Source: Pedobacter cryoconitis
GTDB lineage: Bacteria > Bacteroidota > Bacteroidia > Sphingobacteriales > Sphingobacteriaceae
Direction of reading: 5' to 3'
Assembly (NCBI RefSeq): GCF_014207135.1
Contig: NZ_JACHCC010000006.1
Span: 289,124 to 353,123 of the forward strand
DNA: 64,000 nucleotides
Shown: piece by piece, positions 45,631 through 53,899 of the stretch
How the letters are laid out: every line of letters begins with the position of its first letter
How positions within the stretch are numbered: the stretch's first letter is position 1
Position numbers and translations under genes: made by a program
The notes under the pieces: generated by a model
Databases searched by the model: none
Seen by the model: the letters and a program-made list of their open reading frames with translations, nothing else
What the model was told of the DNA's origin: nothing

Positions 45631-47352
45631 TTATTTTATAAAATTAATTGAATAAGTTTTGCTGTTGCCTTTAAGATCATCCACAACCAGTTTAAAGGAA
45701 TGTTTTCCTGGTTGGGTGCGTTCATCGAAAGAATGCCATAAGGTAGCTGTTTTAGTATCAAATTCCATCAACACCCAGTTTCCGTCAATATAACCGTTAA
45801 AGCTTTTGATACCGGACAGGTTATCATGAATCTTGAAAGTCATTTTTGCGATGCCAGACATATTTTTGCCATCCCCTATGTTCAAAGGGATAATTGTAGG
45901 CGGAATGGTATCTATGGTGACGTAAAAACTTCCGAAGTTTTTTGGAGTGGCTTTGATATAACCATTTTCGAAAACCCCGCCTTGCGATGCGCCGCTGGTA
46001 CTAACGATAACTGCTTTGTCCTTTAGGTTACCCAGTTTCGAATCGGCTTTAATCCAGAGATCAAAACCATTATGTAATGGCGTAAGATTATTATGGATCT
46101 GATAGACCTGAGAATAGGCCCCTCTGGCTGGCTCCGGTTTGATTTTGTAAATCAGGTTAAAGTCGTTGTACAAAGTGCCTTTGGGAAGAACCACTTTAAG
46201 GCCTTCGGCAGAGAACTCATTTTCTTTACTATACAAGCAGGGAATCCCATCTGGCTGGTCGGGGGTAGAAATTACTGACTTACCATCAGACTTTACCGTA
46301 AACTGCAGTATGCTCTTATTTCCTTTGGCATCGGTGACGATATATTTCATTTCGTGTACCTGCTGATCTTTAAAATCGATCCTGCCATTATTAACCAGAC
46401 TGCTGTAAATCTGAAGCGGGTTTCCCGGATCCACAAAACTCTTCTGAATGCTTTTTTTACTGGTCATATAGGCAGGGTAGTCTATATGAGAGTTGATGGC
46501 TTTGCTGTTTTCAAAAGCAAACCTTTCCATTGCAGATGTAAAGATTTTTTTTCCGTCCGCTTCGAGTTCTATGGAATATACACCATTAATACCAGATGCG
46601 CCGTTATGTCGGTCAGTAGCTGTAATACCAAAGCCGGTTTCGCCACTGATATTTATAGGGGTTGCCTTATTCAATGCGTATTTTCCGTTTGCACCGGTCA
46701 CCTGCTCATATTGCTTAGGCGTATATTCGTTGAACGGTTTTTTATTTAGCTTATAAACGTACAACGCATAGATGACCGGAGGGATGTTATCTGGTATTTC
46801 GATGCCAAATAACTGGGGATTAATGGTGTTTTCTGTCTTGGTATCCCTGATTTCAAAATGCAGATGCGGGCCACCTGAACTTCCCCGGTTTCCGGAGTAG
46901 GCTATGATATCACCTTTATGTACAGGGAAAAGATCTGCGGCAGGAAACTCGTCCAGTTCAAATGTTTTTTTCTGATATTCCAGCGCTTTTACTGCGGCAG
47001 CTATTTTTGGGGCGAAACGGGATAAGTGACCGTAAACGGAAGTATATCCATTCGGATGAACAAGATATAAGGCCAGGCCAAACCCACTGTTTTGTACCCG
47101 CATTCTGGATACATATCCGTCTGCAATAGCGTGAACAGGGTAACCTTCGCGCTGATTGGTGCGAAAATCTATTCCAGAGTGAAAATGATTACCTCTGAGT
47201 TCACCAAATGATCCTGCCAGTGCAGGGGGGACTATATCTAAAGGTGGCCGGAAATCGACCAGCGGATATTTGTTGTTACTGAAAATTTGCTGCGCCTGTG
47301 TACTGATTGCGAATAAGCTAAGTAGAAACAGGAGGATGCTTTTTCTGGTCAT
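45631..47352 (-). CDS. M23-family metallopeptidase with C-terminal beta domains
   Basis: The 573-residue product has a signal peptide ending near STQAQ (21). The LytM/M23 catalytic domain has the zinc ligands in HFHSGIDFRTN (about residue 57) and GGPHLHFEIRD (about 165), and a large C-terminal part of beta-rich repeats follows (from about 205). The zinc and catalytic residues are complete, so it may cut peptidoglycan cross-links. The C-terminal region is unlike other M23 proteins I recognise and may bind cell-wall or surface ligands. It has a five-base gap to the upstream FAH gene. Confidence 0.87.
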   Translation of the reverse strand: MTRKSILLFLLSLFAISTQAQQIFSNNKYPLVDFRPPLDIVPPALAGSFGELRGNHFHSGIDFRTNQREGYPVHAIADGYVSRMRVQNSGFGLALYLVHPNGYTSVYGHLSRFAPKIAAAVKALEYQKKTFELDEFPAADLFPVHKGDIIAYSGNRGSSGGPHLHFEIRDTKTENTINPQLFGIEIPDNIPPVIYALYVYKLNKKPFNEYTPKQYEQVTGANGKYALNKATPINISGETGFGITATDRHNGASGINGVYSIELEADGKKIFTSAMERFAFENSKAINSHIDYPAYMTSKKSIQKSFVDPGNPLQIYSSLVNNGRIDFKDQQVHEMKYIVTDAKGNKSILQFTVKSDGKSVISTPDQPDGIPCLYSKENEFSAEGLKVVLPKGTLYNDFNLIYKIKPEPARGAYSQVYQIHNNLTPLHNGFDLWIKADSKLGNLKDKAVIVSTSGASQGGVFENGYIKATPKNFGSFYVTIDTIPPTIIPLNIGDGKNMSGIAKMTFKIHDNLSGIKSFNGYIDGNWVLMEFDTKTATLWHSFDERTQPGKHSFKLVVDDLKGNSKTYSINFIK

Positions 47353-47357
47353 TAAAT

Positions 47358-47969
47358 TTATTTTATGTCAAAATTCAGAAATTGCTCTTCACCAATCCAG
47401 GCTTCGAGCTTGTCACCCTGGTGTACCTGTCCGACTCCTTCAGGAGTTCCGGTAAAAATGAGGTCTCCTTTTTTTAGGGTGATATACTGTGAAACGAAAG
47501 CGATGATTTTTTCAAACGAAAACAGAATATTTTTTGTGTTTCCATTCTGACGGGTCTCCCCATTTATTTTGAGTTCAAACTGCAGATCATTGATATCTGC
47601 TACCTGTGATTTTGGAATAAAATGACTGATTGCAGCCGAGTTGTCGAATGCTTTAGCCAATTCCCAGGGTAAGCCCTTTTCTTTATGTATAGTTTGAATA
47701 TCACGGGCAGTGAAGTCTATGCCCAGGCCAATTTCCTCAAAATAATTACTGGCAAATTTTTCTGCAATATGTTTTCCTTCCTTACAAACTTTAAGTACAA
47801 CTTCCAGTTCATAATGGATATCTGAAGAGAATTCAGGAATATAAAAAGGTTTGTTATCCTTCAGGACAGCCGTGTCTGGTTTTAAAAAAATTACAGGACT
47901 TGAAGGAAGTGGGTTATTTAGTTCTTTAGCGTGAGCAGCGTAGTTTCGGCCAATGGCAATTACTTTCAT
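47358..47969 (-). CDS. Fumarylacetoacetate hydrolase (FAH) family protein
   Basis: The 203-residue product has KVIAIGRNYAAHAKELNN at the N-terminus and the metal-binding HYELEVVLKV and GTPEGVGQV segments of the YcgM/FAHD1-type family. Members act as acylpyruvases or oxaloacetate decarboxylases. The substrate cannot be told from sequence. It probably heads a unit with the M23 peptidase and bcp. Confidence 0.88.
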   Translation of the reverse strand: MKVIAIGRNYAAHAKELNNPLPSSPVIFLKPDTAVLKDNKPFYIPEFSSDIHYELEVVLKVCKEGKHIAEKFASNYFEEIGLGIDFTARDIQTIHKEKGLPWELAKAFDNSAAISHFIPKSQVADINDLQFELKINGETRQNGNTKNILFSFEKIIAFVSQYITLKKGDLIFTGTPEGVGQVHQGDKLEAWIGEEQFLNFDIK

Positions 47970-48109
47970 TCAAATAGGTATATAATAACTGATCCTTTAT
48001 CTTAGCATGCTTCTGCATGCACTGTAAAAGTAAATTATATCCGGTAAAAAAAGACTTATAAAAGTATTTTCTAATCCTGGGAGGGAGAAATTAGCGGGAA
48101 AAAGCAGAA

Positions 48110-48619
48110 TTATAAAATTGAGATCCGTTTAACTACCGTCTCTGAACCGGCAACAAAACGAAGGAAGTAAATTCCACTGTTCAGACGGTTGGGAATAGTA
48201 AACGTTTTAGTCTGCTCACCTGCAGATAAACGCTCGTTGGATAAGGTAACCACTTCATTGCCTAATAAATCCATGATTTTAATAGACAGGTTTGATTCAC
48301 GTTCCAGACGCAGGGTAAGATTGATCTGGTCATCAACAGGATTAGGATAAACTTTAAGTACAGAAAGGATTTTATCGGGTCTGCCGTTACCTGATCTGCT
48401 GTGTGAAAGCAGGCTGTTATAGGGGGTGAAACCTGAACCAGGAAGATAGCTGGGTTTATAAGAAGGGACATCTCCTCTGATCTGTGGGGTCCTGACTATT
48501 CTTTTGTATTTGCTGGTACTGTCAGCCCTTTGCGCAAAAACTGTGGTTGCACAACATAAACTGATGCAAAATATGCAAATCAAGTAAATCAGTGAGACCG
48601 TTTTAGTTTTTGTATTCAT
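48110..48619 (-). CDS. Small secreted protein with C-terminal T9SS sorting domain
   Basis: The 169-residue product has an N-terminal signal peptide ending near TVFAQ (30), a short unstructured segment (SKYKRIVRTPQIRGDVPSYK...), then a type A T9SS C-terminal domain (VLKVYPNPVDDQINLTL; KIMDLLGNEVVTL; LNSGIYFLRFVAGSETVVKRISIL). This would be exported by the type IX system and anchored or released at the surface. It is unusual because hardly any mature protein remains apart from the sorting domain. PorT in this window is part of the same system. Confidence 0.8.
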   Translation of the reverse strand: MNTKTKTVSLIYLICIFCISLCCATTVFAQRADSTSKYKRIVRTPQIRGDVPSYKPSYLPGSGFTPYNSLLSHSRSGNGRPDKILSVLKVYPNPVDDQINLTLRLERESNLSIKIMDLLGNEVVTLSNERLSAGEQTKTFTIPNRLNSGIYFLRFVAGSETVVKRISIL

Positions 48620-48884
48620 CTATTGCAACAAAAGTAGTGAATAATTCCGCAGAATAATTAAAGAATTTATCTTCTAAACAATATTTAACACAATTTAACA
48701 GTTACCGCTCAATTATAACAATAATAGGGTCTTTTTTATACGTAACAATACTGATAAATGTCACGCGGCCAGCGTTTGTTGGCATTGTTTCTATAATTTC
48801 AAAATTGTTTTATTGATTATTTTTGTTGGCTTTTTGTCGATATTTTATTAATTTTAAAAACAATTTAAACCTGAACCAATATCT

Positions 48885-49610
48885 ATGAAAAAAAAGTGTT
48901 TGCTTTTTGTTCTCTGCATTATAGCAGGGACACTGACCTCGCATGCCCAATGGTCTTTAGGACTTGAAGCTGGGTACAACAAAAATTATCTCTTTACCAA
49001 TTCCGGGTTCAGAGCTTTTACAGGGTACAAACCTGAAGAAGGTTTTAACATTGGTATACCGGTTAAGTATACGCTGAATGACTGGTTCGGTGTACAGGCC
49101 GATCCGCAGTTTATACGTAAAAGTAACCGGATTGAACGTTCTGGTTTTTTTGAAGGAGTTTATCAGAAAAATACGAACAGTTATATTCAGTTGCCGCTGA
49201 TGGCACATTTTACATTCGGTGGGCATAAACTCAAAGGGTTCTTCAATCTCGGGGGATATGCGGGTTATTGGACAGCCTCACATATTAAGGGAACACAGCT
49301 CGATGTTTTTGGGCAACCTAATGTTGTTCCTGATGATTTTCAATCCAAAAGATATCTGGATTACATACCTGGATATAACTATGATGAGCAATATAATTTC
49401 GACAGCCGTCGCGACCGCCGGATTGAATTAGGTGTGCTTGCAGGAACAGGTGTCAGCTATCAGCTTAAACCACGGTATGAGCTTTTTGCAGAAGGGAGAT
49501 ACTATCGTGCACTGACTGATCAGCAAAAGAACTATATGCTCAGTCAGATCCCCCGCTATAATGATACTTTCGTCATCCAGGTAGGATGTATGTATCGGTT
49601 AGGCAAATAA
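48885..49610 (+). CDS. Outer-membrane beta-barrel protein
   Basis: The 241-residue product has a signal peptide ending near SHAQ (21) and alternating beta-strand segments (WSLGLEAGYNKNYLF; FNIGIPVKYTLNDWFGVQADPQF; FAEGRYYRALTDQ; FVIQVGCMYRLGK). This is the PorT/OMP_b-brl_2-type barrel fold common in Bacteroidota. It lies 36 bases upstream of the S41 peptidase gene and may share its transcript. Confidence 0.83.
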   Translation: MKKKCLLFVLCIIAGTLTSHAQWSLGLEAGYNKNYLFTNSGFRAFTGYKPEEGFNIGIPVKYTLNDWFGVQADPQFIRKSNRIERSGFFEGVYQKNTNSYIQLPLMAHFTFGGHKLKGFFNLGGYAGYWTASHIKGTQLDVFGQPNVVPDDFQSKRYLDYIPGYNYDEQYNFDSRRDRRIELGVLAGTGVSYQLKPRYELFAEGRYYRALTDQQKNYMLSQIPRYNDTFVIQVGCMYRLGK

Positions 49611-49645
49611 GGAGGCTATTAATTAACATCAATTATCACAATTTT

Positions 49646-50860
49646 ATGAAATCAACTTACCTATTTCTATATAAAAATATGTTCCGGGCCGCAGTTTGCA
49701 TCCTGATCATCACTACAGTCACTTCCTGCCGGAAAGAACTACCTCAGATTAATCAGCCTGAACGTTACATTTCCGGGAATTTCAGCGAAGCTTTTGAAGC
49801 CTACTGGAACGGAATGAATAATAACTACATTTTTTGGGATATAGACCCAACTAACTGGGATGATGTATACAAAAAATACAAACCTTTATTCGCTCAGATG
49901 AATATCAATGATTCTACTGACGTCAGGAAATCATATACCTATTTTAAGGAAATGACATCACAGCTGGTTGATTCGCATTATGCTTTACAGATTAACAGTA
50001 AATATGTGAAAGACTCGGCTACTTATATCAGTCCTTCTGGTATAAGACATTCAAAGCAACCCGGATACCATGGAAATATTAACCCTAATTTCTTTTATAG
50101 TACTATCCCGCCAAAATATCTTGATCCGGGTTATGTGAAAGGGGTTCTCAATTTTTCGGATGGAAGCCAGTTTTTTGCAGTAGCCGGGAAGATTAAAAAT
50201 AATATTCTCTATCTCCATTTTAACAGTTTCAGGCTGAAGACAGTTTATGGATCACCTACTCCAAATAATGCACAGAAGACACTCAAATATTATTTTGATC
50301 AGTTACAAAATACGGCTGGTCTGAAGGGGATTATTATGGATGTAAGAAGTAATGGCGGTGGTGCACTGGCAGATCTGGATCTTCTGGTGGGCGCCCTGAC
50401 TGACAAATCCTATAGTATTGGAGCGACACGCTCGAAAGGAGGAATGGGACGTCTGGATTATACACCCTGGATAGATGCCCGTGTTCATCCTGCCAAAGAT
50501 GCAAAAGCATTCACTGCCCCGATTGTGGTATTAGCCGATCTGAATTCTGTGAGTATGGCTGAGATGACCACGATGGCATTGAAAGCATTACCTGCGGGGA
50601 ATACTACTTTTGTCGGGGAGCGTACCTGGGGAGGTAACGGCCCATTGGTTGGCAATGACGATTTTTATAATGGAGGACAATTTAAAACAGATTTCATGAG
50701 CCTGGTCTATACTTCGACTTTAATGATGCGTTATAAAGATGGAAAGATTTATGAAGGATTGGGTTTTCCTCCCGATGTAGAAGTGAAGTACAATAAAGCT
50801 GCCCTTGATGCAGGAATTGATCCGCAACTGGAAAAAGCAATTAGCCTGATCCCGCAGTAA
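49646..50860 (+). CDS. S41-family peptidase lipoprotein
   Basis: The 404-residue product (start ATG 49646; a second ATG at 49679 is also possible) has a lipoprotein signal (lipobox TVTSC). The C-terminal protease domain of the S41/Tsp family has IIMDVRSNGGGALADLDLLVG and VVLADLNSVSMAEMTTMALKALP with the nucleophile serine, and GERTWGGNG. There is no clear PDZ domain, as in many Bacteroidota members. It probably cleaves C-terminal regions of periplasmic or surface proteins. A terminator follows at 50889. Confidence 0.85.
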   Translation: MKSTYLFLYKNMFRAAVCILIITTVTSCRKELPQINQPERYISGNFSEAFEAYWNGMNNNYIFWDIDPTNWDDVYKKYKPLFAQMNINDSTDVRKSYTYFKEMTSQLVDSHYALQINSKYVKDSATYISPSGIRHSKQPGYHGNINPNFFYSTIPPKYLDPGYVKGVLNFSDGSQFFAVAGKIKNNILYLHFNSFRLKTVYGSPTPNNAQKTLKYYFDQLQNTAGLKGIIMDVRSNGGGALADLDLLVGALTDKSYSIGATRSKGGMGRLDYTPWIDARVHPAKDAKAFTAPIVVLADLNSVSMAEMTTMALKALPAGNTTFVGERTWGGNGPLVGNDDFYNGGQFKTDFMSLVYTSTLMMRYKDGKIYEGLGFPPDVEVKYNKAALDAGIDPQLEKAISLIPQ

Positions 50861-50888
50861 ATATTTTTTTTAGAGCATATTCCTGAAG

Positions 50889-50921
50889 GCCGTCTTCTAC
50901 GTAAGTAGGGGACGGCTTTTT
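50889..50921 (+). terminator. Rho-independent terminator after the S41 peptidase gene
   Basis: GCCGTC (50889-50894) pairs with GACGGC (50911-50916), with an inner CTAC/GTAG stem, and five T follow. Confidence 0.9.
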
Positions 50922-50955
50922 GTATTGGTACGGTGTCTATTCATTATTCTTTAAA

Positions 50956-51060
50956 GGCGTGACGCCCTATATTCCAGCTGTCTCTAAAGTGGATCTGATA
51001 CGTATGTGATACGGGTTTGAAACGGGGCAGTGCGTTTCAAACCCGTATCATACGCGTGTC
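50956..51060. repeat. Long imperfect stem-loop upstream of the DUF6266 pair
   Basis: TGATACGGGTTTGAAACG (51007-51024) and its perfect complement (51033-51050) enclose an 8-base loop. The arms extend outward with mismatches to 50997 and 51060 (about 28 bp). A short GGCGT-G-ACGCC palindrome lies just upstream (50956-50966). No T tract follows, so this is not a plain terminator. The rest of the 318-base gap between the S41 gene and the DUF6266 gene has the terminator at 50889 and an AT-rich tract (51090-51175), and I see no gene. Confidence 0.7.
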
Positions 51061-51178
51061 GAAGACGTAATAAACTGAGGGGAAGTATAGGGTTAATATT
51101 TGTTGTAATATTATTTTTATACTGGATTTTAATATCTATATTGTTAATATGGTATAGTTTATATAAAAATCTGCGATT

Positions 51179-51817
51179 ATGGCGATATTTAGCAAAGGTT
51201 CGAATGATGGTTTTACAGGCAGGATTGGTAATACAGTCACCTATTGGCGATATGGAAAACTCGTAAAGAGAACAATTGGTTTACGCACAGATGTACCTAC
51301 GGTTCCAGTATTAAGGAGCAGGCAGGTAACTGCCCTGACGACAGCTTTACTGAAACCTGTTAAAAGCTTCATTGCTGTTGGGTTTGAACTGGAAGGAAAA
51401 CTTGAACTTAAGAGTTATTATACTGTCGCCACTTCTTATAACCGGTTAAATGCAATTTCAGGTACCTACCCTGAGCAGCGAATAGATTTTACAAAAGTTT
51501 TATTTAGCCGTGGCAAGATGCCGGTTACACCGAATATTTCTGTACGCCGGACGGAGGAAGGGTTGATTTTTAACTGGGATGCCAGCTTTACTGAGGTGGG
51601 GGTAAACGGAAATGACCAGGTAATGCTGATGGCTTATGCTCCAGGCAGTTCAGGTACTGTATTTCAATTGAATGCTGGTAGGAGAAGTGAGGGGGAAGCC
51701 AGTTTATCCATTCGGAAAAGAAGAAAACCATTATTACTGGAAACTTATATCTCATTCATCTCTGAAAATCGAAAAAGGGTTTCGAACAGTATTTATGCGG
51801 GCCAGGTTATCTGGTAA
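51179..51817 (+). CDS. DUF6266-like protein, copy 1
   Basis: The 212-residue product starts MAIFSKGSNDGFTGRIGNTV, the GS-x2-GFTG(R/K)IG N-terminal motif that I associate with the Bacteroidota DUF6266 family. No signal peptide, lipobox or membrane segment is evident. The second half (about 115-210) is rich in beta strands with alternating hydrophobics (NISVRRTEEGLIFNWDASF) and resembles a fibronectin-type or Ig-like fold. Function unknown. A related gene follows 35 bases later. The motif match is from memory and was not confirmed by a search. Confidence 0.7.
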   Translation: MAIFSKGSNDGFTGRIGNTVTYWRYGKLVKRTIGLRTDVPTVPVLRSRQVTALTTALLKPVKSFIAVGFELEGKLELKSYYTVATSYNRLNAISGTYPEQRIDFTKVLFSRGKMPVTPNISVRRTEEGLIFNWDASFTEVGVNGNDQVMLMAYAPGSSGTVFQLNAGRRSEGEASLSIRKRRKPLLLETYISFISENRKRVSNSIYAGQVIW

Positions 51818-51852
51818 ATACAGGCTGGAAATAAATTGAAAAGTAAATAATT

Positions 51853-52509
51853 ATGGCAATCTTAAAGCAAGGCTCAATAGGAGTGTTCACCGGGAAAATA
51901 GGTGCGTTAGTAATTGTTAAGTGGAAAGATAAGTATGTTGGCAAAAGTAAGCCAAAATCAGTATCGAAAAAGACTGCAGTTTTACTGGATGCTCAGCAGT
52001 CTAAGTTCAGAATAGCAGGCAAATTTCTGCGTATGGTTCAGTCTGTGGTCCATTTTAGTTTTCAAAAGGTACCTAAAAAGATGAATGCGATGAACTACGC
52101 CATGCTGTATAACCTAAAACATTCAATTAGTGGTATGTATCCTGATTTTGGTATGGATTATGCTCGGGTGAAGTTAAGTGAACCTGCAGATTATACAACT
52201 GAAATTGATAACGGATTTAATGTATCGGGGATGGCGTCTGGTAAAAAAATCAAAATATCCTGGGAAGCAGATGAGCTGCCGGAATATGATGGGACAAAAC
52301 CTACAGACCGGATTTATTCATTTATATATCATCACGGAAAAAAGATATTTATCAACCCGATTCCTCCCCAGAGAAGTGAATTGGGTCTTGAAGTTAATTT
52401 GCCATCTGCATTTGATAATAAGGTGCATGTATGGATTTTCTTTGCGTCTGAGGATCATAAATTTGTGTCGCAGACGCAGTATCTGGGAGAATTCAATGTG
52501 GAGAATTGA
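51853..52509 (+). CDS. DUF6266-like protein, copy 2
   Basis: The 218-residue product starts MAILKQGSIGVFTGKIGALV and shares the GS-(x2)-FTGKIG motif, overall length and a middle ISGxYPxxxxDxxxV-type segment (SGMYPDFGMDYARVKL against SGTYPEQRIDFTKVLF) with copy 1. Elsewhere the two differ strongly, so they are old paralogues. It has no signal peptide. The gene is followed by a membrane protein gene after 28 bases, which suggests a three-gene unit. Confidence 0.7.
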   Translation: MAILKQGSIGVFTGKIGALVIVKWKDKYVGKSKPKSVSKKTAVLLDAQQSKFRIAGKFLRMVQSVVHFSFQKVPKKMNAMNYAMLYNLKHSISGMYPDFGMDYARVKLSEPADYTTEIDNGFNVSGMASGKKIKISWEADELPEYDGTKPTDRIYSFIYHHGKKIFINPIPPQRSELGLEVNLPSAFDNKVHVWIFFASEDHKFVSQTQYLGEFNVEN

Positions 52510-52537
52510 TATATTAGACGAATTATAACCTGTTTGA

Positions 52538-53818
52538 ATGTTTAAGATACTAGTCTTCCTTTTATTGATTCCCCGTGCTGAGCCTGATTATGATCTGGCT
52601 AAAATAATGACAGGACTATCACCCAGACAGAAAACCGTCTTGTATCAATATGGCACCTTGCGTACCTATAGCGATTCGGCAACAGCAACCAGTTATTGGG
52701 TTAAACATCAAACTGAATTAAACAGGCTGACTAAAGAACAGGCAAATATCCTGTCTGCTGATTTAATAGTTAATACGGAATTGGTTTACAATATTAAACA
52801 ACCGTCACGTTTACGGGCATTAATGGGGATATTTACTGCATCCCGTCTTCTCATGGGAGCGGCAGCTTTAATTGCAGTTGGGGCTTTATTAATTCTTTTG
52901 AAGCGGTTTTGGTATAGAATATATGACCTGGCAGTTAAGTATCTGGCTCCTGTATTTCAGTTGCTCTTTTCACCTAAAATACTTAAGGTTCAATTGTTGC
53001 TAATTGCATTGATTGCGCTTATCTGGGGGGTGAAAATACAGGATTTGATGTTTCGTACAATAGCAGTGCAGCTTGGCCTTGTGTTACTATGGACACAGCT
53101 AACAGCGATGACTACAAGAAGAAGATTTCATAGATTATATTGGGATTCTTTTAGGCATAACTTCAGGGATTTCAATGTAAAAGAGGTTTTGTTGCAAATA
53201 ACTATGCCTTCATTGACTACTGTATTGGCAATGGGATGGTTAATCTATGTTTGTGAAGATGCATGGTACCCTTTTGAAATAAGTGTAATGGCTTTGATTA
53301 CATTATACTCATTTCCACCGGTAAACTGGTTATTGCCCCGGTTGAGCATATTGTTCCTGCCTTTTCCGACTAAATACCAGAACAAAAATGTAGTATTAGC
53401 TTCTTATATTGTGCTGACGATGATATTGTGGGTTGGTCTGTTGTTTATACCTGTGACACCAGTATCACCTTTGGTGACAATTACTTTATTGCTGATATTT
53501 TTATTGTTATGCTTTTCTGTTGATGACTTTTTCGTAGGTAATAGTGGTTTTAAAAACTATATATGGGTACAGTTGATTACAATTGTATATCTGTGCGCCT
53601 GTGTACTTGTTGGTAGTAAGTTAGGTGTTAATTTGATTAGCTGGTCTGGTCTGGGTGGATTATTTCTTTATGTACTGATTAAGTATTGGGAGGTCCCATC
53701 TTTACTTGGCTGGAATTGGGAACATAGGAAAATCCCTGGAATCCTGGGTATGGCTTTGCTGATATGGGGGATTGCTGAATTGATGAACCTTTTTCCGGAA
53801 TTGTTTATCATTTCCTGA
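52538..53818 (+). CDS. Unrecognised polytopic membrane protein
   Basis: The 426-residue product has a short hydrophobic N-terminus, a hydrophilic region (about 20-95, KTVLYQYGTLRTYSDSATATS) that may lie outside the cytoplasm, and then eight to ten hydrophobic segments between about 105 and 420. The loop with TRRRFHRLYWDSFRHNF (about 195-215) is strongly basic and thus probably cytoplasmic. No conserved transporter or enzyme motif is visible and no family is recognised. It is the last gene of the DUF6266 segment and ends before a very strong terminator. Confidence 0.75.
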   Translation: MFKILVFLLLIPRAEPDYDLAKIMTGLSPRQKTVLYQYGTLRTYSDSATATSYWVKHQTELNRLTKEQANILSADLIVNTELVYNIKQPSRLRALMGIFTASRLLMGAAALIAVGALLILLKRFWYRIYDLAVKYLAPVFQLLFSPKILKVQLLLIALIALIWGVKIQDLMFRTIAVQLGLVLLWTQLTAMTTRRRFHRLYWDSFRHNFRDFNVKEVLLQITMPSLTTVLAMGWLIYVCEDAWYPFEISVMALITLYSFPPVNWLLPRLSILFLPFPTKYQNKNVVLASYIVLTMILWVGLLFIPVTPVSPLVTITLLLIFLLLCFSVDDFFVGNSGFKNYIWVQLITIVYLCACVLVGSKLGVNLISWSGLGGLFLYVLIKYWEVPSLLGWNWEHRKIPGILGMALLIWGIAELMNLFPELFIIS

Positions 53819-53837
53819 TTAGAAACCATTTTATCCG

Positions 53838-53888
53838 AATACAACAAATCCGTCTTCTGATCATTTCAAAAGACGGATTTGTTGTATT
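53838..53888. terminator. Bidirectional terminator between the membrane protein gene and the permease gene
   Basis: A perfect 19-bp stem (53838-53856 with 53870-53888; outer end AATACAACAAATCC) and a 13-base loop lie between convergent genes. It lacks a long T run on either side, but stability alone suggests termination or mRNA protection. Confidence 0.75.
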
Positions 53889-53899
53889 AATACCTACCT

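Noticed and set aside
46354..46756. Frames of up to 131 codons antisense to the M23 peptidase
   Set aside because: Complement of the peptidase gene, cysteine-rich nonsense composition.
49605..49646. GGAGG at about 49611 as a Shine-Dalgarno site for the S41 gene
   Set aside because: It lies more than 30 bases from the ATG, beyond functional spacing.
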